From Jaltomata sinuosa (Eukaryota; Streptophyta; Magnoliopsida; Solanales; Solanaceae), in the NCBI GenBank assembly GCA_003996215.1, contig QJPP01000031.1:620001-684000 (forward strand): a stretch of DNA of 64,000 nt, read 5' to 3'. Positions 9,518-21,647 of the stretch are shown piece after piece (within the stretch, counting starts at the first letter, position 1; every line of letters begins with the position of its first letter). A program made the position numbers and the translations under genes. The notes beneath the pieces are model-generated. The model worked only from the letters and a program-made list of their open reading frames with translations, made no database searches and was not told the DNA's origin.

Positions 9518-12419
9518 CATTTCAGTTCTGAAACAGTGAGAAAACATAAGGGAGGGTTCCAAGAGAGTTCTTGAGTATCAACATCATCCGATGGTGAATT
9601 GCGAACCTAAATTTAAGAATTTTATTAGCATCGCGCGTATATTTGAAATTTTTTTATTTTAAAGTTATATTTTTATTACCTTTTTAAAGTATTTGAATGT
9701 GTATGAAAAATACTTTTATTATGATATAATTGTGTATGTACTTATTTTGTAAGGTTTGTATACATTGTAATATTTTAACGGAGATAGTATATTTAGTTAT
9801 GTTGAAAATTATTATTATAATATAGTAAGTTTTATTGGAAATGATTTTCTATTAGTTATGGTATATTTAAAAAGTTATATTTATTTTACCACGAACTTAT
9901 GCAATACCCAAATATATACGTAATAGGATAGAATCAATTATAGTGTGCTAACCCCACACGTTCACGTGGGAATAGCTAAATGTGGCAGCAACTATGTGAC
10001 CACGTGTAAAGCATAGGTAAGGACAACTAATCTAGTCCTTGAATCATTGTTGCTGTACTAATATAGATATATATAATATGTATTATGTTGGTATGTAGTG
10101 AGATATTACTTAGGAGCAAATTATTGATAATCCTAGGGTATTTGAATATGCACCAGTGATCTTTCTTTTCTTTATATATGTATAAGATGAACATACATAG
10201 CTACTATACGCATTCAGTCGAAGACTAATTTAGCAGGAGAAACATTTTACTGGTGGTGTGATATTTGATCACCGAAAGAAAATTAATTATCTACGTCAAG
10301 TTATTCAAGCCCGAATTCGAGTTAATTTCATTTCGGAGCTTTTTAGAGAGGTTTTGAGCTTGTCATCGGACGACAGGTAGGTTACGGTTTATTTTTCGTA
10401 GACTCCGCATATATAGGATAAAATTGTATTAATGGGAATCCTTGGGTTGGTTTATTAGGTTGGTACCACAGACCTCGACCGCTTTATTCATGTTCGCATA
10501 CTTTTGTTCCTCCATTGCTTGTAGTACTTGCCGATATATTTTATTTACCCTTGTGGTCCCGAGAGACCTTGTTGACTCTGGAATATAGAAGGTGGGATTT
10601 TGGGAATGTCTGCGAGTTCCGGGAATAGAATTATCCTTCTAGGCTGGTTATGCTTGCTGAGTAGCTGTGGGCCTGTGCAGGTTCGATAGGTTGATTGTGA
10701 GCTGCTGGGTAGCTATTGTGTGTGATCATACCATTTCCATGCATATAAAGAGTTTTTATCCATGTTTTACTATGGTTTGGGCTTCGGGCCTACTGACACT
10801 ATTTTCTAAACCTTGCATTGGCCCGGGGGCCCCTTTTTTTATGAAAATGAATTGGAAATGGTTTGATTTAAGTTGTGAATATTCTTGGGTAAAAGAAAGT
10901 AAAATTATGATTTATATTACGATTAACGCTAGACTCGGCAGGGCCGGGGTGCTAGTTGAGTTTTCTTGCTACTTGAGATAATTTTAGCCTCGGTCGAACC
11001 GAGCACCTGAGCCGACTTTCTACTGTTTAGACCCGGTTATGCCCGGGCACCCTTGGAGGGGTTTTTGAGATATTTTCCTACTACTTTAGTCCTGGACAGG
11101 GTCTGGGCATGCATATCAGAGACTGGGTCTCTATCTTGAACCCGGACTTTCTTCCGGACGACATGTTTTGATACTGAGTTTTAGTATGGGGTCAGGGACC
11201 TCCATGGACCTTGCTATCCGGGCCTGGGGCTGCGGGCTGCGTTTGCCGGAGGAAGAGTATACGGTGGAGTAGATGTATACGGGCAGTTTCCTTCCATAGA
11301 ACCTACCTGCTGGGCTGGATCGGCACCGGAGGAAGTACATACCGAGATACCATTTCACTTGAGATGTTCATGCATCATATCATTCATTGTTTGAGGCTCC
11401 ACCCTTGTTTGTTGTTTGTTGATTGTACGCTCCAGTAGTATGGGATGCCGGAGGGTTTGTTTTCACTTGTTTGTGTTCCTCGGTTGTATGGGCGGCCGGG
11501 GGACTGTAGGTAGACTCTTGCTATTTACTTACAGAATTGTTCCCTGTTACGGTTAAGTATGAAATTGGTTGCTGCTAGACTGTTGGTTTCTGGATTTGAG
11601 ATTGATATGATTAGTTGAATTGATTCATGTCTCTGAGCATGCCTATCATTACTCTTTCCCTCTTCTTATACTTGAAGTTACCGGTATACCGTCCATTTCG
11701 TAAACTTATTATGTATACACTGTTATTGCAAGGACCCCAGGTGCATTATTTCTTACTTACACTTGTGCCTATGGTGTGTATATTCTGCTTACTGGCCTCA
11801 CATGTGGTTCTGTTGATTTCCCTCTGGGCTAGTTCCTGTGTACCTTTCGTTGATTTCTGTGACTGCTTGCTTCTATTTTGTCTGTTACTACGCTTTTATC
11901 TTATATGTGCCCAGTCGGCCTATGGTACCTACTGGGTACCTTATGCTTCGCATTTGGTGCTCACCCTACCCCCTGCATCTTTGGGTGTAGATCCTAGCGT
12001 GGGCCATCGCCGTTAGATTGCTGTGATTCGTGCTTGGAGATCTATTGGGGACTACTTCAGACTGAGGGTGAGCTCTTGGCGATCAGAGCTTAGCTTTAGT
12101 TTATCTTTTGCTTTATGTACTCTATTACCATTCAGAGACATTTGTATATATTGTTCTGGATCGTTTTGCACTCCATATATGTAGTTTCGGCTCTATACTA
12201 TGATACCAGGTCTTGTAGTTTGGTTTAGTTTCTGCATATGTATATATATATTCCTGTTATCTATTCTCTTCATCTTGTTCCCTCACTTTGTCTTATTAAA
12301 CTACTCTCCCGCTTAGTTGTTAGATAGTAGCCCATAACTAACCGTCCTGGGCTAAGGGAATTGGTTCGCCTACTGGGGTGTTGTAGGTGCCATCATGATC
12401 AAGAAATCGGGTCGTGACA
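9518..12419 (+). repeat. Tek1 3' LTR (5' end lost in gap)
   Basis: Aligns with 966-3887 of the 5' LTR and ends GTCGTGACA. It keeps the promoter cassette (G-boxes 9963 and 10001, TATA about 10170) and the donor-like site at 10377. Its last 700 bp agree with the Tek2 LTR far better than the 5' LTR does. Confidence 0.93.
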
Positions 12420-12424
12420 AAGTG
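12420..12424. repeat. Target-site duplication of Tek1, right copy (AAGTG)
   Basis: Pairs with 529-533. On the Tek2 coding strand it lies across the Ser-Thr-Cys codons directly after the protease D-P-G loop. Confidence 0.95.
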
Positions 12425-14004
12425 GATCCAGGATCAAATAAAGCCATAGCAGACTGATGGCACACAGAAATCGTACCTGTAATCACAGCATCTGACGCCT
12501 CTGCCTCTGGTCTTCTAGGGACAACGCAAAAATGACGACGACCTCCACCTGCCCGACCGCCATCCCTACCACCTGCTCTGCCACGCGGAGCACCACCTCT
12601 ACCCTGACGACCACCCCCTCTAGCCAGGGGATGAACTGCTCGTAAAGGCTCGGCCAACTGAACTTTACCCTGCTGAGGGACATCTCTAGCAAAATGACCA
12701 ATCACACCACAAGTAAAACAAGCCCCTGGCGGCCTACTCGGTCGAGATGAACCAGCAGATCCCATATAACCACCACGACCTGATGCGCCAGAAACTGTAC
12801 CCCTCGAAGACTGGCCGCCATAGCCTTGATGGATGCTCTGACCCTGCTCGAACTGGGTACTACCGAAAGTCTGAATGGAAGCCTGAACCGGTCGGCTGGA
12901 CTGACCCTGGTGCTGCTGTGGCTGATAACTCCGGCTCCACTGGCCAGAACTTCTACCACCATATCTGGAACCACTGTAGAAACCCTGATGTCAAGGCCTC
13001 TTATCTCTGGACCCCGGATCATGTCGCTGTAACTTCTCCACAGTACGGGCATAGCCTACAATAGCCTGAAATGACCGACCACCGGCAATCAATATCTCAG
13101 CTGGCTGCCTGATCTCTGGTCTCAAACCCCATACAAATCTGCAAATCCTATCTGCCTCGGTAGGAATGATCATAGCTCCGAACGGTGCTAGCTGATGAAA
13201 ACGAGTCTCATACTCTGAGACAGTCATAGACCCCTGCATAAGGTGACTAAACTACTCTCTGTGGCGCTCACGATCACTCTGAGGTAGGAACTTGGACATA
13301 AAGGCCTCATAAAACTCAGACCAGGTCAAAAGAGGTGACGATGGTGGTCTACATGCAACATGAGCCCTCCACCATAACTTCGCTGGGCCCTCTAACTGAT
13401 AGGTAGTATAACCAACCCCGTGAGTCTCCAACAAACCCAAATGATGCAACATCTCCTCACATGTAGTAATAAAGTCGTGTGGATCCTGTCTAGAAGTACC
13501 AGCAAACCTCGGAGGTGCTAACCTCAAAAACCTACCCAACGCCTTCTGCTCTGACTCTGTCATAGCTGGGCGAGGAGCAAGAGGCTCTGCAACAGATGGA
13601 ACCGGAATGACCTCCGCACGGGGAGCCATTGTAGCAGGCTGCGCACCTGAGCTCTGTGCACCCAGGGCTGCCCCCTGAGCGTATGTCTGCGCTACCTCAG
13701 AAGGCCGCTCTCCAATCACACCCAAAAGCTGTAATAGTAATCCCCGAATATCTGGAGACTGAGCTGCGGCTGGATCTGGCACAGAAGTGGGCACTGGAGC
13801 TGGTATTGGAGCTGGTGCTGGAGCTGGTACTAGAGCTGGTACTGGAGCTGGTGGTACCTGGGCTGCCCCATGATCCACATGCTGCTCGGACTCTATCTCC
13901 ACTCTAGCAGCTCTAGCAGGTGCCACTGCTCGAGGACGTCCTCGACCCTTAGCTGAAGTGGGAGGCTCATCTCCGCGTGATGCCGATGATCTCGTATGAA
14001 CCAT
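12425..14004 (-). pseudogene. gag: Tek2 gag and first part of protease
   Basis: ATG at 14004-14002, directly after an acceptor-like pyrimidine tract ending CAG. The same domain order as Tek1 is nearly intact: a Pro/Ala/Val repeat stretch (13770-13860 on the plus strand), the capsid domain, a Q-rich linker, a knuckle and an R/G-rich tail. Stops fall near 13250 (in E-R-H-R-E*) and near 13000. The knuckle reads C-F-T-C ... H ... R-D-V: the fourth Cys is replaced by Val. The frame reaches L-F-D-P-G-S of protease where Tek1 cuts it. Less decayed than Tek4. Confidence 0.9.
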
Positions 14005-14202
14005 CTGCGGAAGAAAGAAGTAGAACAAATGATATTTCCAGAAATTTCATGGGTTCCACGCACGACACAGAAGCAATGAAAGAGTCAAATTTTCTAAAAT
14101 GTCACTGTAGCCTCCCAAAGATTGAGTACGGACGTCTCTGCCCCGATCCGCAGGACTCTACTAGACATTGGCTCCTATACCGATGACACCGGTGAACCTA
14201 AA

Positions 14203-14214
14203 GATCTGATACCA
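14203..14214 (-). other. Tek2 primer-binding site (tRNA-iMet type)
   Basis: Minus strand TGGTATCAGATC, three bases after the LTR end; one mismatch from TGGTATCAGAGC. Confidence 0.85.
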
Positions 14215-14217
14215 AGT

Positions 14218-17200
14218 TGTCAAGACCCGATTTCTCGGTCATGATGGTACCTACAACCCCCAGTAGGCGAACCAATTCCCGTATCCCAGGACAGTTAGTA
14301 ATGGGCTACTATCTAACAAATAAGCGGAAGAATAGTTTAATAAGCAAAAGTAAGAGAGTAAGATGAGGAGAATAGATAACCGGAGTATATAAATACATAT
14401 GCGGAAACTAAACCAAACCCCAAGACCTGGTATCATAGTATAGAGCCAAAACTACATACATGGAGTGCAAACGATCCAAAACAATATATACAGATGTCTC
14501 TGAATGGTAATAGAGTACATGAAGCAAAAGATAAACTAAAGCTAAGCTCCGATCGCCAAGAGCTCACCCTCAGTCTGAAGTAGTCCCCAATAGATCTCCA
14601 AGCACGAATCACAGCAATCTAACGGCGATGGCCCACGCTAGGATCTGCACCCAAAAATGCAGGGGGGTAGGGTGAGCACCAAATACGAAGCATAAGGTAC
14701 CCAGTAGGTATCATAGGCCGACTGGGAACATATAAGATAAAAGCGTAGTAACAGACAGAATAGAAGCAAGCAGTCACAGAAATCAACGAAAGGTACCCAG
14801 GAACTAGCCCAGAGGGAAATCAACAGAACCACATGTGAGGCCAGTAAGCAGAATATACACACCATAGGCACAGGTGAAAGTAATAAATAACGCACCTGGG
14901 GTCCTTGCAATAAAAGTGTATACATAATAAGTTTACGAAAAGGACGGTATACCGGTAACTTCAAGTATAAGAAGAGGGAAAGAGTAATGATAGGCATGCT
15001 CAGAGACATGAATCAATTCAACTAATCATATCAATCTCAAATCCAGAAACCAACAGTCTAGCAGCAACCAATTTCATACTTAACCGTAACAGGGAACAAT
15101 TCTGTAAGTAAATAGCAAGAGTCTACCTACAGTCCCCCGGCCGCCCATACAACCGAGGAACACAAACAAGTGAAAACAAACCCTCCGGCATCCCATACTA
15201 CCAGAGCGTGCAATCAACGAACAACAAACAAGGGTGGAGCCTCAAACAATGAATGATATGATGCATGAAGATCTCAAGTGAGATGGTATCTCTGTATGTA
15301 CCTCCTCCGGTGCCAATCCGGCCCAGTAGGTAGGTTTCATGCAAGGACACTGCCCGTATAACTCTACTCCACCGTATACCCTTCCTCCGGCACACGCAGC
15401 CCGCAGCCCCAGGCCCGAATGGCAAGGTCCAGGGAGGTCCCTGACCCCATACTAAAACTCAGTATCAAAACATGTCATCCGAAAGCAAGTCCGGGGTCAA
15501 GATAGAGACCCAGTCTCTAATATGCATGCCCAAACCCTGTCCAGGACTAAAGTAGTAGGAAAATATCTCAAAAACCCCTCCAAGGGTGCCCGGGCATAAC
15601 CGGGTCTAAACAGTAGAAAGTCATCTCAGGTGCTCGGTCCGACCGAGGCTAAAATTATCTCAAGTAGCAAGAAAACTCAACTAGCACCCCGGCCCTGCCG
15701 AGTCTAGCGTTAATCGTAAAACTGATGATTTAAAACATAATTTTACTTTCTTTTACCCAGGAATATTCACAAGTTAAATCAACCATTTCCAAATCATTTC
15801 CATCAAAAACAGGCCCCCGGGGCCATGCAAGGTTTAGAAAATAGTGCCAGTAGGCCCGAAGCCACACCGTAGTAAAACATGGATAAAACCTCTTTAAATG
15901 CATGGAAATGGTATGATCAAACACAATAGCTGCCCAGCAGCCCACAATCAACCTATCGACCCTGCACAGGCCCACAGCTACTCAGCAAGCATAACCAGCC
16001 TAGAAGGATAATTCTATGCCCGGCACTCGCGGACATTCCCAAAATCCCACCTTCTATGTTTGACTCACAGGACCACAAGGGTAAATAAAATATATCGGCA
16101 AGTACTACAAGCAACGGAGGAACAAAAGTAGGCGGACATGAATAAAGCGGTCGAGGTCTGTGGTGCTAACCTAATAATCCAACTCAAGGATGCCAACTAG
16201 TACCATTTTATCCGATATATGCTAAGTCTAGGGATTTTAAACTGCAACCTACCTGTCGTCCGATGACAAGCTGCTTAAGAACAATGATTTCTGAGCTCGG
16301 ACCCCTCTGAAAAGCTCTGAAACGAAATTAAACTTGAACTCGGGCTGGAATAACTTGACATATATAATAAATTTTTCTGTCAGGGATCAAAGAAATCGCC
16401 CAACATATTTTCTTCCCAAAAATTCTCTTGAACGTGAATAAGCAGCAAGGTACTTGAACTAATCTTAAGTAACCCTTTTGTTAAAGTTAGTAAAATATAC
16501 ATATGTATATGTACAGCAAACAAATAGTGGACTCATTTATAACCTTTTAAGGATTAACATTATAAACATGATAATAAGATGCCACCTCTCACCCTTAGTT
16601 TTGCTGGCCACTTCCTCCACCTCCATTTGAAATAGAGGTGGCAATACAATTATTAAAAACAAAATGGTTATATCCCGTTATGTAAGTATTTGTGTATTGC
16701 ATAGGTTCGTGGTAAAATATATATGACTTTTTAAATATACCATAACTAATAGAAAATCATTTCCAATAAAACCTACTATATTATAATAATAATTTTTAAC
16801 ATAACTAAATTTACTATCTCCGTTAAAATAATACAATGTATAAAAATCTTATAAAATAAATACATACACAATTATGTCATAACAAAAGTATTTTTCATAC
16901 ACAATAAAATACTTTAAAAAGGTAATAAAAAAATATAACTTAAAAATAATATATTTTCAAATATATGTGTGATGCTAATAAAATTCTTAAATTTAGGTTC
17001 GCCATTCACCATCGCACGATTTTGATACTCAAGAACTCTCTTGGAACCCTCCCTTATGTTTTTTCACTGTTTCGGAACTGAAATGGCGTTTTAAAAAGTG
17101 AAGTTGAGGCTTTAAATCGATTTTGACCCGGCCCGATTCGCGACCCAGTTCGCGACCCGGTTTCTCCCAGACAGTCCGCGGTAAAACAGTCATAACTTTT

Positions 17201-17529
17201 TACTCCGAGATCAGTTGGACGTGAGGTTTTGTGCATTGGAAACTAGACTCGTAGACCTTAGATTTGGTATTTTGGGAGACTTCTAACTCTTTATATATTG
17301 AGAGAAAAGCTCTGAGACATTTTACCCAAAGTTCAGAAAATTTATTAAAGAAACTTACGATAACTTTTGCCGACTTGCTTGACTTCAAAACTTATCATGC
17401 GACCAAACAAATGGACCTAGCACCAAAATACCGGTCTCAACAAGCCTTAAATGACTTGGGGCCACTACAAACAAGCTCTAACAGTACAAGAAAAACGTAT
17501 ACGTGGAAATAACCGGAAGGGTCATTACA
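14218..17529 (-). repeat. Tek2 5' LTR (3312 bp)
   Basis: On the minus strand starts TGTAATGACCC at 17529 and ends CTTGACA at 14218. It aligns with the Tek1 LTRs over most of its length, except 16345-16680, which is unrelated to the Tek1 cassette. The donor-like CAG|GTAGGT lies at 16255-16247 (minus). Confidence 0.93.
16345..16680 (-). promoter_or_regulatory. Tek2 U3 promoter cassette with GAGGTGG stem-loop
   Basis: This interval replaces the Tek1 G-box/TATA cassette. It contains a perfect 7-bp inverted repeat CCACCTC...GAGGTGG with an 11-base loop (16617-16641), further GAGGTGGC copies (about 16580) and an ATATACATATGTATAT stretch (about 16496-16511) that could serve as TATA box. Promoter role inferred from position. 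Confidence 0.45.
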
Positions 17530-17535
17530 TCATTC

Positions 17536-17911
17536 TTTGCCATATGCATAGGATTTTCAAATAGGATAAGACCAAACATGCTTTAGGCTATGGGTTCTGG
17601 ATGGGGGATGTTTTTTAGCACTTTGATGTGCCTGTTAAAGCTTGGAAAGATCAGACAACCAATGATGTGATTGGCACTGTGAACTAAGTTATTGTACCTG
17701 CTCCTCGGAGAGGGACCAATGCACCTCTGCAGAGGCTAAGGGCAATGTTGGTTGCCAAGGATGAAGAAATTGCAGCTATAAGGGCTTCTCATGATGAGAA
17801 ATTTGAAGAGCTTCATGACACCTATGGCATTGAGCATGCAAATCTTGTGGAGGAGAATGCAAGGCTCAAGGCTGAGCTTGCACAAGCCCTTGCTGCCTTG
17901 GTGAATCAATA
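17536..17911 (+). pseudogene. Sire0 third (env-like) ORF remnant, coiled coil
   Basis: One frame runs to TAG 17909-17911 with internal stops, including those in D-V-F* and T-V-N*. The last 65 or so residues (about 17710-17908) are rich in E, A, K and L with heptad-like spacing (V-A-K-D-E-E-I-A-A-I-R; E-N-A-R-L-K-A-E-L), a coiled coil. SIRE-type ORF3 proteins are described with coiled coils and of unproven function. No transmembrane segment remains. Confidence 0.55.
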
Positions 17912-18254
17912 GGCCACAAATTCTGTCAGCCTAAAGGGAATTTATGAGCTACTCAAGAAGGACCCTCCTCCTCCTATTGCCTAGCCTGACCCCTTCTAGC
18001 CTTCTCAACCTTTTTTTGTTCTCACAAGTGCATGTTTTGATCTTTTAATTTTAATTTCTAGTGTACATGCTTTGTGATTAATAATATGTTGGGTTTCAGT
18101 TCTAGTCTCATCTTGATTCTTGTGTATTTACAAATAATTTTTCTATAGTTAAATTAGTTCTTACTTTTGAGTGTTTGCATAGGTGATAGCCCCAGTGACC
18201 ATGAGTGTTTAATGGAACTTGAATTAGGATTATGTGTGTCATCGCAGTGTTTTA

Positions 18255-18423
18255 TGATGCCAAAAGGGGGAAAGTGCTGCTTGTGTGGTATTTAAAACCC
18301 GTTTGTTTAAACTATTCCTCTAATGTGCTCTTTTTGTTGTTTTACCTAAAGAAAACTGACATGATACAGGTGGAACTCTACATACAAGGAGCAAGGGTTT
18401 ATAATCATCAAAAGGGGAGAATT
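18255..18423 (+). other. Sire0 polypurine tracts
   Basis: CCAAAAGGGGGAAAG (18260-18274) and CAAAAGGGGAGAA (18410-18422). The second abuts the LTR and would prime plus-strand synthesis; the first is an upstream duplicate. Confidence 0.65.
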
Positions 18424-19285
18424 TGTTGGATCGAGGTGGATTTTGAAGATTAAAAAAGTTATAGAATACATGCAGGGAGTAGGTATCTGTGACTTGTTCC
18501 TCAATACGGAATCCAACTAGGATCAGGAGAAAGGCAGCGATATGAACAAGGAAGTAGAGCATGTGGAGAAAATGTGTTAACAAGAAGAGTTCAGCTGGAA
18601 GAGAGTTTCCTTTCATGAAGAGGAATCCTACAAGGAAGGAAATAATAAAAATCGGCTCGATATCATATCCAACAAGGAAGGAAATCAACCAAAATAAGGA
18701 CAAAACTCTCAGTATATATACAAGAGAGGTTTCACAATAAATCTCATGCACTTACAAAGAGAGCTACAAGCAGAACACAATAAAATTGAGAGAGTTCATA
18801 TTTGATAGCGTTCTGAGTAAAGATCCAAGTGCAGCCAATACAAAAAACCAGATTGAAGAACGTGTTCCTTTAGTCTATGCTTTATTGTTCTTGAGTCAAT
18901 TTAATTGTATTATTTTTATTGAGTTGTAATTATTCATTCTTAGTAACAGTGAGTTATAAACATGTGTAGGTATTAGTCTTCAATTTGGGATAACTCGAAG
19001 ACTTGGGCACATAAACCTGGGGAGGTTTGTAGGGTGTTTAGGAATTAGACTTTAGTTCCTAGGGTTGCATTTCTTGTAATATGAACTGTTTGAGGCTCAT
19101 TGTTTTAGTGAAATTGGGATAAATTCTATAGAGGTGTAGGTCATGTTTTTTACCCTTTGTGAGCTAGGGACTTTTCACATAAAACACTGTGTGTTCTCTT
19201 TACGTGCTTAACATTGAAGTAACCAATAAAGGAACAGATCTATTAACCTGTTCCTTAGGCAAATTAGGGGGTTAATATTCTAACA
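18424..19285 (+). repeat. Sire0 3' LTR (862 bp)
   Basis: Begins TGTTGGA right after a polypurine tract and ends TTCTAACA. A TATA-like AGTATATATAC lies at about 18709-18719. No second LTR is in the window, so the ends rest on the terminal inverted repeat and the polypurine tract. Confidence 0.75.
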
Positions 19286-19572
19286 CTAGTAATTTACAAC
19301 TTCTTTTTTATGTCGACCACAAAGTTGATTTTTGGTAGGGCTAGCGTGTATCTTTATTTTTCACTTCCCATCCTATGAAAATAAATAACTGTGCTTTCAT
19401 CAGGAAACATGGCACAAATGTCCTGGACCGTACTATCATGCTCCTATAAGGCTACAACTTAATTATCTCTTTCATTTCATTGCTTCCATTATGTTTTTCT
19501 CTCTCTCTCTTTGGTAATATAAAATGCTAAGGGATGACGAGGGAAAGGATGGAACACTTCAAATTATTAAGT

Positions 19573-19815
19573 TACTCCTTCAGTTTCAATTTATTTGATT
19601 TAATTTGACTCAATACAAAATTTAAGAAATATAAATGATTTGTGACTTGTGTGATGTTAAATAAAGCAGAAATTTCACAAATAGCAAAGATGAGGGCATA
19701 ATTAAGGAGGAGATAGTTAACAAGATTTTTGGTAAAAAAAATATTTTTATTTAATATGTATTTCACACATTTTTGAAAGAAGGAAATACATATACAAATT
19801 GAAGATGAGGGAGTA
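19573..19815. mobile_element. Stowaway-like MITE (243 bp)
   Basis: Imperfect terminal inverted repeats (left CTCCTTCAGTTTCAATTT, right AAATTGAAGATGAGGGAG) flanked by TA on both sides, AT-rich and non-coding. The end sequence resembles the CTCCCTCCGTTTCAATTT type common in plants. Such elements are mobilised by Tc1/mariner transposases in trans. Confidence 0.7.
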
Positions 19816-20401
19816 AATTTTGCATAACTTATTCAATTAAAAAAGGAAAAATTCTTTAAAGAGTATTAATCTCTCCTCATATCATGCATGTGATCTGAAA
19901 ACTTGATGAAAATTAGATCTTTAATGAAAATTCAGATAAAAATGGAAAAAATCTTTAATGAAGGTTCCATTTCCAAACAAGAAACCTGAATAAAATAAAT
20001 TCAAACAAGAGGAAAATGTTATTCCAGAATTCAAATTTCTTCATCAAATTGCTGGTTTTTGATAATAAGTAAAATATTTTTAATTGAAAGATCATTTTTA
20101 AGTTAAATTTCAGTATTGAAATAAAGGTGAGAGGTGACAGTGGAACCGATTTATATATGACATACTCATGCAGATACATTTGTATCAAGTTGTATTTGCA
20201 TATTTTGTATATTAAAATTGAAACTTGTATATTACACCTTTGAATTTGGAAGACAAATACATATTGAACAATTGTATGTATACACCTTTGAATTTGGAAG
20301 ACAAATAAATATTGAACAATTGTATGTATATATATATATTGAAAAATGATTACATTTTGTATTTGTATATTATAATTGAAAATCAAAATACAAATACCTA
20401 A
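19816..20401. repeat. AT-rich spacer with a 48-bp tandem repeat
   Basis: No gene seen. Two near-identical copies of a 48-bp unit (ACACCTTTGAATTTGG...) start at 20234 and 20282, followed by a short (TA)n tract at about 20327-20339. ORFs on the minus strand here are products of low-complexity AT sequence. Confidence 0.7.
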
Positions 20402-20840
20402 ATGAGATAAGGCATAAGTACCACCCTAAACTATGGCCGAAATTCTAGAGACACACCTAAGCTTTACATAGGTCCTATTACCCTCCTGAACTATTTTGAA
20501 ATATAATTATTTACACCTTGAAACTAGATAACTAAATTTCTTGCACAGGGTGTTGTGCACGCGCGGCCAGCTGGAAATTATCTTTTTTCTTTATTTTTTT
20601 CTTCTTCCTTCCTTTATGTATTCCTTCCTTTATATCCCACTTAAATCTCTTTTTTTCTTTTATATTTTTTTTACTTAGGGTGTCTTTGGTATGAAGTAAA
20701 AAAATTTCCATTGAAAATATTTTTCATGAATATGTTTTTATGGAAAATATGTTGGTTTCTTACTTATTTTCTCATGTTTGGTTGGTTAGTGAAAAATATT
20801 TTTCGAAAAATTAAAAGTTTTAGAGTTAATATCAATAATG
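20402..20840. repeat. Two dispersed repeat-like segments
   Basis: 20402-20580 (CCACCCTAAACTATGGCC ... GTGCACGCGCGGCC) and 20680-20830 (GGGTGTCTTTGGTATGAAG ... CTCATGTTTGGTTGG) look like short dispersed repeats I associate with Solanaceae genomes. I could not define their termini or target duplications. Confidence 0.35.
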
Positions 20841-21647
20841 ACGTAGAGAATAAGTTGGGGAACTCTCCTTGAGAGTCAAAGCTCTGCGCCGTACGTCAAG
20901 CCAAAAAGGTCTCATCTACCATTTTCAATTGCAAAAATAATAAATCTTGGCAACTCTTTCGAATCTTATCATCCCATCATTGAAAAATCCTATTATAGAT
21001 CTGAATGTATTTTAAAATTGCCATTGTAGTTACATAATTTTCAGGAATCACAATTTTGGGTGAGAAAAGGAATTGAAATCACAATTTTTGGAGAGAAAGA
21101 AAATTAAAACCACGATTTTGAAAGAAAAAAAAATAAAATTGTGTGATTTTATGAAAGACATGATTTTGAGAGAGAAACTTGTTGAAATCGTGTAGAAATT
21201 GGTAATAAGGATATTGGCAAAAAATTTAAAAAGTAAGAAAGATGTTGATTTCAAAAAGAAAGTGGAGATTGTAATTAGGAGTGATATTATGAGCATGATA
21301 CTCTTCCAAATGTATTTGGAGTAAGTCGGTTGGGCCCACTATAAATATTGTTATTTTTTCGCGGATAGTAATTATCTTAAAATGTTGTTATGGTTCCTAA
21401 TTAAGGTCTTAAGTTGGCTATGCCATGTAGTTTTCTCTTAATCTAAAGATGTGCGTAGGTATACTATGTAGGATGTTGAGTATAAGAGTCATTAAATATA
21501 AAAATTGATATTTTTTTAAACGAATTAAAAAGAAAAATAAGACAAACAAATTAAAAGAAAAAAGTATACTAATAGGAGAACGTACATTTACTACTTTTTT
21601 TTGTCTAAAGAGTATATACTAACTTAATTCTTCAAAGTATTTATTTT
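20841..21647. other. AT-rich spacer, no gene seen
   Basis: Contains a degenerate purine-rich repeat (about 21045-21190) in which ATCACAATTTTGG-like words alternate with GAGAAA runs. No coding sequence is supported. Confidence 0.6.

Larger units (their letters stand above)
534..12419 (+). mobile_element. Tek1: near-complete Ty3/gypsy chromovirus (Tekay/Del type)
   Basis: Complete layout: 5' LTR 534-3887, primer-binding site, gag-protease-RT-RNase H-integrase-chromodomain 4099-8976, assembly gap 8977-9517, 3' LTR 9518-12419, flanked by the TSD AAGTG. It sits head-on inside its own family member Tek2. The LTRs are unusually long (about 3.35 kb). The polyprotein has nine in-frame stops and two single-base deletions, so this copy is non-autonomous today, though every domain is recognisable. 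It is the last insertion on the left side of the window. The Tekay assignment rests on the chromodomain type, the iMet primer site and LTR size, from family knowledge. Confidence 0.93.
12425..17529 (-). mobile_element. Tek2 proximal part: LTR, leader, gag and protease start
   Basis: Minus-strand Tekay element of the same family as Tek1. Its 5' LTR is 14218-17529, primer site 14203-14214, gag from 14004. It is interrupted at 12420-12424 by Tek1 and resumes at 533 going left. Its 3' end lies beyond the left edge. It appears to sit inside Sire0, whose sequence resumes at 17530. Confidence 0.92.
17530..19285 (+). mobile_element. Sire0: 3' end of a Ty1/copia element (SIRE/Maximus-like)
   Basis: A degraded third ORF with a coiled coil, two polypurine tracts and an LTR with copia-type ends (TGTTGGA...TCTAACA). 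The order pol - coiled-coil ORF - multiple polypurine tracts - LTR is typical of SIRE/Maximus; the lineage call is from memory and no pol is visible. The rest would lie left of Tek2, outside the window. Confidence 0.68.

Noticed and set aside
8807..9574. Long ORFs of 219-376 codons across the N run on both strands
   Set aside because: They exist only because N codons are not stops. Only the part before 8977 (integrase and chromodomain) is real.
18320..18751. 143-codon minus ORF inside the Sire0 LTR
   Set aside because: Antisense to the LTR core promoter and leader; no supporting motif.
19955..20386. 143-codon minus ORF in the spacer
   Set aside because: AT-rich, contains the 48-bp tandem repeat, and resembles no protein I know.
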